From Planococcus maritimus (GTDB taxonomy: Bacteria; Bacillota; Bacilli; Bacillales_A; Planococcaceae), in NCBI RefSeq assembly GCF_001687625.2, contig NZ_CP016538.2, positions 2,944,501 to 3,008,500 on the forward strand: 64,000 nucleotides of DNA, written 5' to 3'. How positions within the stretch are numbered: the first letter of the stretch is position 1; every line of letters starts with the position of its first letter. A program made the position numbers and the translations under genes. Shown piece by piece: positions 17,232 to 26,149 of this stretch. The notes below the pieces were generated by a model, which saw only the letters and a list, made by a program, of their open reading frames with translations, did no database searches and was not told the DNA's origin.

Positions 17232-18926
17232 ATGAAATTATTAGAAGCAGATACAAAAAACTTAGAGTATCTATTGTCTTTATCTTATGGCACATTGAAT
17301 ATTCCGTATAGTCAACGACCTTATGAATGGGAAAAGGGACAAGTGTCTAGACTCTTTAAGGATTTTTATTCAGTTTACTTGGATCCGGAGTCAACTCATG
17401 TGTTGAACTTCATTACTATTAGAATCGATGAAGACGAAAGTAATACTAAATATATTTACGATGGTCAACAAAGAACTATTACCTCCTTACTGATTCTTAC
17501 TGCTATAGTTAATGAGCTCAAAAAGCTTGACAGTGATGCTAAAGATTCAGCTGATGCTTTGACTCGATTATTTTTATACACATCTCACTGGAAAAAAACT
17601 AGTGATATTAACTACAAAATTATCTTTGAAAATGATGAAGCAAATAACATGCTCCATAAATTTATATTCAAGGGCGAACAACTCCCAAAAGATTATATTT
17701 TATCCGATTATGATAATGCTATATATAATAACTATAATTATATAATTGAATTAATCCATCAAAATTTCGGTTCTTCTCCCACTAAAGATCAATTATCTGA
17801 TTTTGCTGAGTCAATAATAAAAAGAGTTTTGGTAATAATTATAGAGACATCTTTTGAAAATATTGCAGAAGAAATGTTTGAAACTTTAAATAGTACGGGG
17901 TTACAATTAGAAGATTTTTATGTGTTGAAAAACCGGCTTGTCAGGACTCTTGGTGAAGGAACTGTTAAACCCGTCTGGTCAACAATTGAATTTAATACAG
18001 ACAGAATTAGTAAAGGGAAATTTTTAAGTGCATATGTAAATACTATTAAAGGGAAAACTCCCTCAAACAACTTATATACTCGCATAGCTGATAAAAAGAA
18101 ATTGACTAATATAGAATCTGCTACAGTTTTTTTGGATGAACTAGCAAAAGCATCAGACATTTTCTTAAAAATCGAAAAACCTTCTCAAAAACTCGATGGT
18201 ACTGAAAAGGAAAATTTGCAATATGCAAAAGCTATTAAAACCCTTACATTACTAAGCGCTAACCAGTATAAACCTGTAATTATAGCAATGGGGTTAAAAG
18301 ATTTTCCATCTAATGATATCAATATAATTCTGACAAAAATCATAAGTTTACAAATTAGAAATATTTTCATTTCTGATTTTAACGCTAATACACTTGAGCA
18401 GTTCTACCCGTCTCTAGCTAAAGAGATTTACGAAGGAAAATATACTCAAGTTGAACAAATAAAAAAACAAATCAGCAATATTATTGAAAATGACTCTACT
18501 ATTTATGAACATTTCAACAATAAAATTATAAAAACCACCAGAGAAGAGTCGATAATTAGGTTCATCCTAAAAGAAATTTACAACTTTGAAAATCCTGAGA
18601 TAAAGATTAACGAGAGTTCTTTAGAAGTGAATTTAGAGCACATTTTACCTAAAAATCCGAATGAAGATAGTCAATGGTTAGTGAACTTTCAAGACGAAGA
18701 GTCAAGATTCAATACTACAAGAAAAATTGGGAACCTAACTGTTTTATATGGAAAATTAAACTCCTCAATTAAAAATAGCGATTTCGAAAAAAAGAAAACT
18801 GCTTATAACGAAAGTGTTATTCCCCAAAATAAGCTAATAACTCATTACTCAGAATGGAAGAAGCCGCAAATTGATCAAAGAACCATCGATCTTTACAAAA
18901 ATTTTATTAGTGTATGGCCAAAATAA
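17232..18926 (+). CDS. Single-chain GmrSD-like protein (DUF262 + DUF1524/HNH)
   Basis: 564 residues from ATG 17232 (GAAGAGGTG ribosome site; an upstream in-frame start has none). The N-terminal DUF262 domain shows IPYSQRPYEW (24-33) and the ParB/Srx-like DGQQR (77-81). The C-terminal DUF1524 domain shows LEHILPK with His470 and RKIGNLTVLYGKLN, the His-Me-like nuclease core. Fused DUF262-DUF1524 proteins include GmrSD, a type IV restriction enzyme cutting glucosylated-hydroxymethylcytosine DNA. NTP-dependent cleavage of modified phage DNA is therefore likely, but unproven. Base composition is very AT-rich, like the DISARM genes. Confidence 0.85.
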   Translation: MKLLEADTKNLEYLLSLSYGTLNIPYSQRPYEWEKGQVSRLFKDFYSVYLDPESTHVLNFITIRIDEDESNTKYIYDGQQRTITSLLILTAIVNELKKLDSDAKDSADALTRLFLYTSHWKKTSDINYKIIFENDEANNMLHKFIFKGEQLPKDYILSDYDNAIYNNYNYIIELIHQNFGSSPTKDQLSDFAESIIKRVLVIIIETSFENIAEEMFETLNSTGLQLEDFYVLKNRLVRTLGEGTVKPVWSTIEFNTDRISKGKFLSAYVNTIKGKTPSNNLYTRIADKKKLTNIESATVFLDELAKASDIFLKIEKPSQKLDGTEKENLQYAKAIKTLTLLSANQYKPVIIAMGLKDFPSNDINIILTKIISLQIRNIFISDFNANTLEQFYPSLAKEIYEGKYTQVEQIKKQISNIIENDSTIYEHFNNKIIKTTREESIIRFILKEIYNFENPEIKINESSLEVNLEHILPKNPNEDSQWLVNFQDEESRFNTTRKIGNLTVLYGKLNSSIKNSDFEKKKTAYNESVIPQNKLITHYSEWKKPQIDQRTIDLYKNFISVWPK

Positions 18927-19090
18927 TATCCTTTTTTTGTACAATATTCTCCTTGACAATATTAATAGTCAAACAGAGTTATAGTTTTTAAATAATGGAT
19001 AGTCATTTTCCTTACTTGACTTCCCTTCATACTTGCTATGAATTTTTTTAAAAAGCTTGGTATACTTGTTTTGAGGAGTTGGAATATGGC

Positions 19091-20335
19091 ATGAACGTGA
19101 TTGATTTATTTGCAGGTGCTGGAGGCCTATCTGAAGGTTTTCGAAAAGCAGGATACAATATAATTTCGCATATTGAAGTCGATAAAAGTGCGTGTAATAC
19201 TTTAAGAACTAGAGAGGCATACTATTATCTAAAAGAGATCGAAAAACTCAACGTTTATGAAGAATATTTAATGAAGAAGATTTCTCGAGACCAACTTTAT
19301 AGTGAAGTTCCTGACTATATACTTAATAAAGTTATTGAAGCAGAAATAAATGATAAAAACTTCAATAATATAACTTATAAAATTGATGAACATTTGTCTC
19401 GACAACAGGACCAAGAAGTAGATTTGGTAGTAGGAGGCCCTCCCTGCCAAGCATTTTCATCCGCTGGAATCTCTAGAGATCCAAATCGTATGAAAGGTGA
19501 CCCGCGCAATTTTTTATATAAGCAATACATTAAATTTATTGTCAAATACAATCCGAAATTCTTTATTTTTGAAAATGTTAAAGGAATCATAACCGCACAG
19601 AAGGGTGATATTTTCAGGTCTTTACAAGAGGATTTATCAAACGCAGGATATAAAATTGATTACCGTATATTAAATGCTAAAGACTTCGGGGTTTCCCAAA
19701 ACCGCCAAAGAGTTATTTTAATTGGATGGCGAAAGGAGTATGAGTTTTCTTACCCAAGCTTCGATTTACTTTCTCCTGCTAGCCTAATTAGCATCTCTGC
19801 ACTTTTTAATGACCTGCCTTATTTGAAAAGCGGACAATCAATAGATGGTGAAAAAAGTTATAGAATGAATGCTAAAATAGCAAATTCATTTATTAGGACT
19901 AAAGATTGGAAAATATTATCTCAACATATAGCAAGGGTACACAACAGAAATGACCTTGAAATTTATAAGTTAGTAGTTGAAAATTGGAATAAACATAACA
20001 AACTTATAAAATATAATGAGCTACCTCTAGAAAATCAAACACATAATAACCGTGCAATATTTCTAGACAGATATAAATTAGTGCCATCTAAAGGAATTTC
20101 ACATACCATAGTTGCTCATATTTCAAAAGACGGTCACTACTATATCCATCCCGACTTAGATCAAAACCGATCAATTTCCGTAAGAGAAGCTGCTAGGATC
20201 CAGTCTTTTCCTGATGACTTTTATTTTGAAGATTCCAGAACTGCGGCTTTTCGTCAAATTGGTAATGCTGTACCGCCCTTAATGGCATATCATATAGCGA
20301 GTCATTTAAAAAATACTTTGAAGGAAATTATTTGA
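19091..20335 (+). CDS. drmMII: DISARM DNA cytosine-5 methyltransferase DrmMII
   Basis: 414 residues from ATG 19091 (GAGGAG upstream; an alternative TTG at 19079 would leave no spacer). C5-methyltransferase motifs are in order: I DLFAGAGGLSEGF, IV GGPPCQAFSSAG with the catalytic Cys, VI ENVKG, VIII QNRQRVILIG, IX REAARIQSFPDDF and X RQIGNAVPPLMA. In class 2 DISARM, DrmMII marks host DNA so that it is not attacked. It is convergent with drmC and separated from it by a bidirectional terminator. The recognition sequence is not predictable. Confidence 0.92.
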   Translation: MNVIDLFAGAGGLSEGFRKAGYNIISHIEVDKSACNTLRTREAYYYLKEIEKLNVYEEYLMKKISRDQLYSEVPDYILNKVIEAEINDKNFNNITYKIDEHLSRQQDQEVDLVVGGPPCQAFSSAGISRDPNRMKGDPRNFLYKQYIKFIVKYNPKFFIFENVKGIITAQKGDIFRSLQEDLSNAGYKIDYRILNAKDFGVSQNRQRVILIGWRKEYEFSYPSFDLLSPASLISISALFNDLPYLKSGQSIDGEKSYRMNAKIANSFIRTKDWKILSQHIARVHNRNDLEIYKLVVENWNKHNKLIKYNELPLENQTHNNRAIFLDRYKLVPSKGISHTIVAHISKDGHYYIHPDLDQNRSISVREAARIQSFPDDFYFEDSRTAAFRQIGNAVPPLMAYHIASHLKNTLKEII

Positions 20336-20369
20336 CCTAATCAGTTATTTGCAACTTTATGCAAAAAGT

Positions 20370-20403
20370 AAAACCAAGCTGCTTTATTCCGCAGCTTGGT
20401 TTT
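20370..20403. terminator. Bidirectional intrinsic terminator between drmMII and drmC
   Basis: A 13-bp perfect stem AAAACCAAGCTGC / GCAGCTTGGTTTT with an 8-base loop. It overlaps the last bases of drmC. Confidence 0.92.
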
Positions 20404-21067
20404 ATTTAATTCTCACAAAGTATTCTTTTGATATAAGTTCCTCGAAAATGTCTTTAAATTCTCTAAGAGGTTTCCCCTTTGCAAATATTCCCATCTCAAG
20501 ATTATTAATGATTCCATTATAGGATAAGTTTGAAGAGGAGATAAAAGCATTATCATCATCGATAACTATAAGCTTTGCATGCATACTTGAATTAATTTTA
20601 CTATTTCGATATTTATAGAGTTCAAAATTGGAATTTAGAGTTGCTTTAGCAAATATATCAGTGTTAACGTTCTTATCTATAAAAAATTTTATTCTTACCC
20701 CCTCTCTAGCTTTATTCATTAGCAACACTATAATTTCATTGGCAAATTCTGAGACTGAATAACCTGTAATTAAAATTGTCTCTTTAGCATTTTCAATAGA
20801 TTCTCTCAAAACCCCAATTGTTCTCCGCTGATTTAATATTTCAGATGGAGCAGTAACGACTACTTCCATTTGAACATTTTGCAAAGCATGCAATTCGTGC
20901 TGAATTTCCAATAGTGCGAAAAAACGTTGTATATCCTCATCTTCAACATTTGGAAACATTTTTTTCAATTCTTGCAGTGACTCAGTCTGCATCTTAGAAT
21001 TTCTATTCTCAAATTGTAAATTTAGCTCCTCAGCTATGACATACAAACGGGGATTTTTAAAACTCAT
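20402..21067 (-). CDS. drmC: DISARM phospholipase D-like protein DrmC
   Basis: 221 residues. The C-terminal half is a PLD-type domain with one clear HxK motif (HAKLIVIDDDNAF) and ISSSNLSYNGI. An earlier ILITGYSVSEF segment marks the start of the fold. The N-terminal 80 residues are helical. DrmC carries a PLD domain in all DISARM loci and was reported as dispensable for protection in the original Bacillus system. It lies directly after drmB (1-base gap) and is the last gene of the drmEABC operon. Confidence 0.9.
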   Translation of the reverse strand: MSFKNPRLYVIAEELNLQFENRNSKMQTESLQELKKMFPNVEDEDIQRFFALLEIQHELHALQNVQMEVVVTAPSEILNQRRTIGVLRESIENAKETILITGYSVSEFANEIIVLLMNKAREGVRIKFFIDKNVNTDIFAKATLNSNFELYKYRNSKINSSMHAKLIVIDDDNAFISSSNLSYNGIINNLEMGIFAKGKPLREFKDIFEELISKEYFVRIK

Positions 21068-21068
21068 A

Positions 21069-22826
21069 TCACATTAACCCTTTGAAAAAAGGAACAGCTT
21101 CGCTCTCCATAGTTTCTGTTACAAAAGAACGGCTTAAAAGGATATTTCCATTTTCACAAGCTGTTTCAGGAAGCATGGCACATGCGAAGCACGAAGCCCC
21201 ATTTAAATAACTCTTCTCAGATGGTTCTTGACTAGAACAAGATGGATCATTAGAGCAGAATTTTGCTTCATCAAGAGCATTGACCAAGATTTTACGAAAA
21301 CGTGATATTTCTCCCATCTCAACTAATCCACCCAAGGATCCTTCCTGATCGGTGTTACCAGTATAAATTAGAATTCCCGTCATCTTCTCACCATAATAAA
21401 TCCGCTCCTTAATAGCTGTTGAAGAATAGCCAGATTCTTGGCTTAATTGTTTTATAAGTAAATGCGATAAAGTGTGAAGTAATACATACACTACATCCTT
21501 TTCAGATTGCTGAGTCCATTCTTTATTTTTCAGGTACTTCTCATAAAGAGACTTATATTTCTCCGAACTTTTTAAGACCTCTTTGTTTTCTGATAACCAC
21601 TGCTTAATTGTTTCCCGATTCAATTCTAAAAATATTCCTTCTCCAAATATTTCTACAGCTGGCAACCAATTTGAATTGCTCCCCCCTAATTTTACTATGT
21701 TTTTCACATCATTGACTTCAGGCTCTGGACTATCAATTCGAGTAAAACCAAGTAATACTAAAACTTCTTTAAGCCTTTCAGCTTTAATTATTTTTGAAAA
21801 GTACTTCTGCAGATCTTTAGGCACCTCTTGGACCTCGGCTTTAAAATTATTACCTTTGTCCTCATGACCTTTGATACCTACAAAAGCTTCATATTCTATT
21901 TCTTTTATTTGCTCATAGTGTTGTGTATCTTCCAAAAGATCCGTTTTGCCCTTTCTATACTTCTTCAATTCTTTTGTAAAATCATTATAGTTTTCAAAAA
22001 CTTCTAGCGCATTGAATTTTTTATCAAAAATTCTACGTATTCCTTCCTCTTCAAAATAGTCTTCGATTTTATCAATATCTTCGATGTTCTCCGAAATTAT
22101 GTTCTGTTTAACATTTTCCATTTCTGGTATAGATATAGCACTCCTAAGTACAGAGAAATAAACATTAGATGCCCCCCGCTGGAGCGGTATTAATTGTTTA
22201 CTTGAACAATTTTCTTTTTTCAGTAGCTGAGGATGATTTCCAGTACAATTCAAGCCTTCAAATGAGCTTCTTTGAGTAGCTCTTCCCATATCGTTATATG
22301 CTTTACATCCTGTACAGCTCACGGTCATAGAGGAAAGTCCTGAATTTTGTCCTGAGCTTGTAAGTTTCAATTTTCCCTCGCGGCAATCATGATTTCCAGT
22401 TCTTTTATGAGCCCACCAATGCCAAGGAAAATCTTCTAAATGATTTCCCTCGGTGCATGAAATAATAAACCGTGCTGGATATGACTTTTTACTGCAACTA
22501 GGACAAATAGGGCCATTCTTTAAATATCGTTCCATCGAAAACCCTTCTCTGATATCAAATATTTCCCTGCACTTCAAGTCTGAACAAACGTGAGAATAAG
22601 GGAACGGAATAGCAGGAAGATCTTTATATCCATTTGATGGTATTTTCTTAAAATAATCCTTTCTTAAAAACCCTGCTAATCTTTTATCGTGTATAGTTTC
22701 TAGATTTCCCTTCCAAAAACTAATATCTAGAATCATGAGAGAGTCATCCACTGCATCCATTACAGCTCCAGGGCCGTAAGTAGTAATAAGTTGACCAGGT
22801 CGTACTTCTCCTACCTCTTGTTTCAT
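21069..22826 (-). CDS. drmB: DISARM protein DrmB (DUF1998)
   Basis: 585 residues from ATG 22826, overlapping the drmA stop by ATGA. It begins with GEVRPGQLITTYGPGAVMD, characteristic of DrmB. A Cys-rich N-terminal zinc site follows (CSDLKC, CPSC), then a C-terminal DUF1998 region with a second cluster (CSNDPSCSS and CFACAMLPETAC). DrmB binds DrmA, and the DrmAB complex is the DISARM core that senses and acts on unmethylated or 5'-overhang DNA. The context (drmA before, drmC after) makes the call secure. Confidence 0.93.
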   Translation of the reverse strand: MKQEVGEVRPGQLITTYGPGAVMDAVDDSLMILDISFWKGNLETIHDKRLAGFLRKDYFKKIPSNGYKDLPAIPFPYSHVCSDLKCREIFDIREGFSMERYLKNGPICPSCSKKSYPARFIISCTEGNHLEDFPWHWWAHKRTGNHDCREGKLKLTSSGQNSGLSSMTVSCTGCKAYNDMGRATQRSSFEGLNCTGNHPQLLKKENCSSKQLIPLQRGASNVYFSVLRSAISIPEMENVKQNIISENIEDIDKIEDYFEEEGIRRIFDKKFNALEVFENYNDFTKELKKYRKGKTDLLEDTQHYEQIKEIEYEAFVGIKGHEDKGNNFKAEVQEVPKDLQKYFSKIIKAERLKEVLVLLGFTRIDSPEPEVNDVKNIVKLGGSNSNWLPAVEIFGEGIFLELNRETIKQWLSENKEVLKSSEKYKSLYEKYLKNKEWTQQSEKDVVYVLLHTLSHLLIKQLSQESGYSSTAIKERIYYGEKMTGILIYTGNTDQEGSLGGLVEMGEISRFRKILVNALDEAKFCSNDPSCSSQEPSEKSYLNGASCFACAMLPETACENGNILLSRSFVTETMESEAVPFFKGLM

Positions 22827-25800
22827 TTTTTTTCCCAACCCTCTTGAATATAAATTTTTGACACTTTTTCAATTTGTCTCATAGAATCTAAAGTATCGAA
22901 TTCGTTATTATTTTTCGGTGTTATGTCATTGAATCTCGACATTAATCTATATTGCCCATTAGGCAGCCTATTGTTTGTCGGGTACTTATAATACTGCAAA
23001 TTTTGATGATCGCTACTTAACTGTCTCCACTTGTCTACAAATTTTCTCAAGTCACTAATCGTGTCTTTCTTATTTTTTTTATCCGATTTAGTGACTCTGC
23101 TCTCAACTGTCTCATATAAGTTTTGAGTATTAACTTTATTGACAGATGCTGCACTTTCATTCTTTGCCGTCTCTGTATTGGTTAATCTTATAATACTTAT
23201 TGCTAGTGCATGAAGTGCTCTATCCCGTGCTCTTGCAGCAAATGGGGTTGCTGTCGTACCTTCAACATAATTATAAAGTCTACTGTGATAGCCCTTAAAA
23301 TTTTCATAATGTGATAAATCTCTTGCTCTGTAAGGATTGTATATAGTTACGACTAATCCTGGCTTGCTTCTGCCTACACGACTAGTGGCCTGAATATACT
23401 CAGATGTCTGCTTCGGTTGTCCTGTAACTACCATCATTCCTAATCGATCCACATCCATTCCCACCGAAATCATATTAGTTGCCAATGCAACATCAATCTC
23501 TTTGTTTCCTATTGTATTTTCAAGTAATTCCAACACTTTCGGGATACGATGAGAAGGTATCCTCGATGTTAGTTCTTCTGTTCTGTCCAAATATCTAGCT
23601 TTTTCATAGCCATTTCTATTCTTTAAAAGCTGAATTCTTTTTTTAATGTCATCATCAAGTAATCTTACGGTACCACCCAACTCTCGAACACTATTAAAGT
23701 ATCCAATTAGAGTTCGATAAGGATCAACATATTCTTTATACTTATCAAACTCTTTAGAACTACTTAATGTTTCAGTAACTTGAAGCAACACTGCATATAC
23801 TCTTAGTAAAACAGTTTTCATAGAATGACCACTCACACAAATACCGGTATAAAGCCTAAAGGGAAATTGTTCAATACCAACTTCTCTTCCATAAAATGAA
23901 TCCTCGATACTTAATCCTGGGGGTGGAAACTGGCTTACATTCTCTCTTCCAAATATTTTAGCTACCTGTTCTTCCGCGCTTTTTATTGTTGCAGTTGCAG
24001 CAATATACTTGGGTTTAATTTTCCGACCATTATCGTATGCACTTGAAAGTTCTTCAATCGCAGTTTCATATAATCCATAAATGGTCCCTAATGGACCTGT
24101 TATTAAATGAAGTTCATCTTGAATAATTAATTCTGGCGGATAAAAAGGTCTAACTTTTTTTACTGTTGCAACTGGATTCCGATGTGCTTTCGCATGAATT
24201 TCTCCAGCAGAAATAAAACCACACCGTTCACAATAACGGTCTACTTTCCCGAATATCGAACCCGTTTGCTCTTCCCAAGCTATTCTTGCAAACTTGTCTA
24301 CCGTAGAGATAATGATGGTAGGGGTTTTCCGATATATTTCTTCATCTACCAAATATATCGGCATGTGGTTATTAAAGTAGAAGCATGCTTCATTTCGGCA
24401 GGTTATGCGAACTCCCGTTTTATTTGTTGTATATTTTTCGTCAGGTAAAAATTCATAAGAAGGATCTTTAGTTCCACAACATGGACATTCAATAACTTGC
24501 TTTTTAATTTTTTTATATTCATTCTCGATTTTTCCAGGTGTCATATATCCTGATGCCTTTAACTTCTCAAACTTATTTATAGTAACTTGACCACCGACCC
24601 AAAATCCAATTGAAAATTCTCTACTACCCAATTGATTTTGAGTCGTTTTTCTAATATACTCTGCTGCCGAAATTAATCTCATTAGACGGTCTCTTTGCTG
24701 AGTTGTAAGAAGTCGCAAAGTATATCGCAATATAACCGTAACTCCACCATCTCTTTCATAAAAATCATTGTTGTTATTTAATAGTCTTCTGTACGCCATT
24801 AGAAAAGCTATTATACCTAAATAAGCTTCGGTTTTTCCGCCACCTGTAGGAAACCAAAGTAAATCCACCAACTCGTGATCTGCAGAATTTTTATCGACTA
24901 TTCCTTCAATATTCGACAAAATAAAAGCTAATTGAAATGGTCTCCAATTGAAGTTTTCTTTTTCTAATTCAGCTTCTAAAGTTGTAATTTTATTATTTTT
25001 TGAATAATTTTTCATACTAATCTGAGTATGCATTACTTCATTCATAAATTTAAAAGCTTGATATGCTTTAGGATTTTTTTCAATAATTTTTATCCCAGAC
25101 TTAATTCGGTTTAATGACAAATAACATTTTTCTATAGCACTCTGAGCAGATTTCTTATCTTCGACATCATTAATAGGCAATTCTTTAATCCAGTTTTCGT
25201 ACCGCTGCGACAAATCTTTTAGATTTTTCAAAAGAGCCTCAGCGTCCTTTTCTCTAGACATCCCCCTTATAGAGAATCCGTTTTCTTGAAATATTCCTTT
25301 TATACGGTCAACTGGTAATTCTGTACTCATACTTTCAATTTCATGGGAAGGAATAAATGCCGTTTTAAGTTTTGAAGCATATTCAGTATCAAAATTTTCC
25401 CACTCTACTGCACAGCCATATCCTTTTGCAAATATTGGTTTATTTCTATATAGGAACTCTTGAAAATCATCCTGATTTAACCTCGCCTTATTTTCACAAA
25501 TAAAAGGATGAGAATTTCCCACTCCAGTTACTTCGATACTGGTTTGAAATATTGATTTTTGGTTTGATTTATCAATATTTTCATTCACTAAAAACAAAGA
25601 AATAATAAAATTAGACGTATTTTTTATTCTTCTCTTATTAAAGACAAAATAAATATTTTTTAAATATTCTTCTTTAATACCTTTTAACTCAGTCTTTTTA
25701 TTAGGTGAATCTAAATCCAACTTAAATTCATGCAAAATCATTACTCTTTCCCAAGAGTCTTTTTTCTTACCATTTACTTGATCTACTTTGGTCAGTTTGT

Positions 25801-26149
25801 TGTATTCTCCCCACCGAATAGCAATATTAATTTCTTTGACATCTTCATTTAAAAAAAATCGTATTCCACATGAAGATTGTTTTTGTTGTGTGATTTTAAG
25901 TATATTTACATTATCTTCATTTTCGACTTCATCTGCATCATTTTGGATATCATATTCAGCAGAATGTATGTCTTCTAAAACCTCTTCTTCTTCAACTTCA
26001 GCTTCTAATGGATAGAGTATTCCAGTTATGTATGCTTGTGTAGGAGGTTCTGTCAATACATCAATACTCGAATATTCAGGACCTACCAAATCCTTTTTCA
26101 GTTCTTCTAATATAATATTTCTGACCTCTGAATATATTTCTCGACTCAT
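22823..26149 (-). CDS. drmA: DISARM helicase DrmA
   Basis: A 1108-residue SF2 helicase. Walker A FPTGGGKT is near residue 435 and the DExH box appears as QDELHLITG near 677. SxVGMDVDRLG and the arginine-finger motif QATSRVGRSKPG near 919 follow. Cys pairs (CPCCGTKD, CRNEAC, CERCGF) form a zinc insertion between motifs I and II. The long N-terminal 400 residues match the usual DrmA layout. The start ATG 26149 overlaps the drmE stop (ATGA), so translation is coupled. Confidence 0.93.
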   Translation of the reverse strand: MSREIYSEVRNIILEELKKDLVGPEYSSIDVLTEPPTQAYITGILYPLEAEVEEEEVLEDIHSAEYDIQNDADEVENEDNVNILKITQQKQSSCGIRFFLNEDVKEINIAIRWGEYNKLTKVDQVNGKKKDSWERVMILHEFKLDLDSPNKKTELKGIKEEYLKNIYFVFNKRRIKNTSNFIISLFLVNENIDKSNQKSIFQTSIEVTGVGNSHPFICENKARLNQDDFQEFLYRNKPIFAKGYGCAVEWENFDTEYASKLKTAFIPSHEIESMSTELPVDRIKGIFQENGFSIRGMSREKDAEALLKNLKDLSQRYENWIKELPINDVEDKKSAQSAIEKCYLSLNRIKSGIKIIEKNPKAYQAFKFMNEVMHTQISMKNYSKNNKITTLEAELEKENFNWRPFQLAFILSNIEGIVDKNSADHELVDLLWFPTGGGKTEAYLGIIAFLMAYRRLLNNNNDFYERDGGVTVILRYTLRLLTTQQRDRLMRLISAAEYIRKTTQNQLGSREFSIGFWVGGQVTINKFEKLKASGYMTPGKIENEYKKIKKQVIECPCCGTKDPSYEFLPDEKYTTNKTGVRITCRNEACFYFNNHMPIYLVDEEIYRKTPTIIISTVDKFARIAWEEQTGSIFGKVDRYCERCGFISAGEIHAKAHRNPVATVKKVRPFYPPELIIQDELHLITGPLGTIYGLYETAIEELSSAYDNGRKIKPKYIAATATIKSAEEQVAKIFGRENVSQFPPPGLSIEDSFYGREVGIEQFPFRLYTGICVSGHSMKTVLLRVYAVLLQVTETLSSSKEFDKYKEYVDPYRTLIGYFNSVRELGGTVRLLDDDIKKRIQLLKNRNGYEKARYLDRTEELTSRIPSHRIPKVLELLENTIGNKEIDVALATNMISVGMDVDRLGMMVVTGQPKQTSEYIQATSRVGRSKPGLVVTIYNPYRARDLSHYENFKGYHSRLYNYVEGTTATPFAARARDRALHALAISIIRLTNTETAKNESAASVNKVNTQNLYETVESRVTKSDKKNKKDTISDLRKFVDKWRQLSSDHQNLQYYKYPTNNRLPNGQYRLMSRFNDITPKNNNEFDTLDSMRQIEKVSKIYIQEGWEKK

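Noticed and set aside
20402..21067. DrmC as a phospholipid-cleaving phospholipase D
   Set aside because: A single HxK motif and the DISARM context point to a nuclease-like or structural role and not to lipid cleavage.
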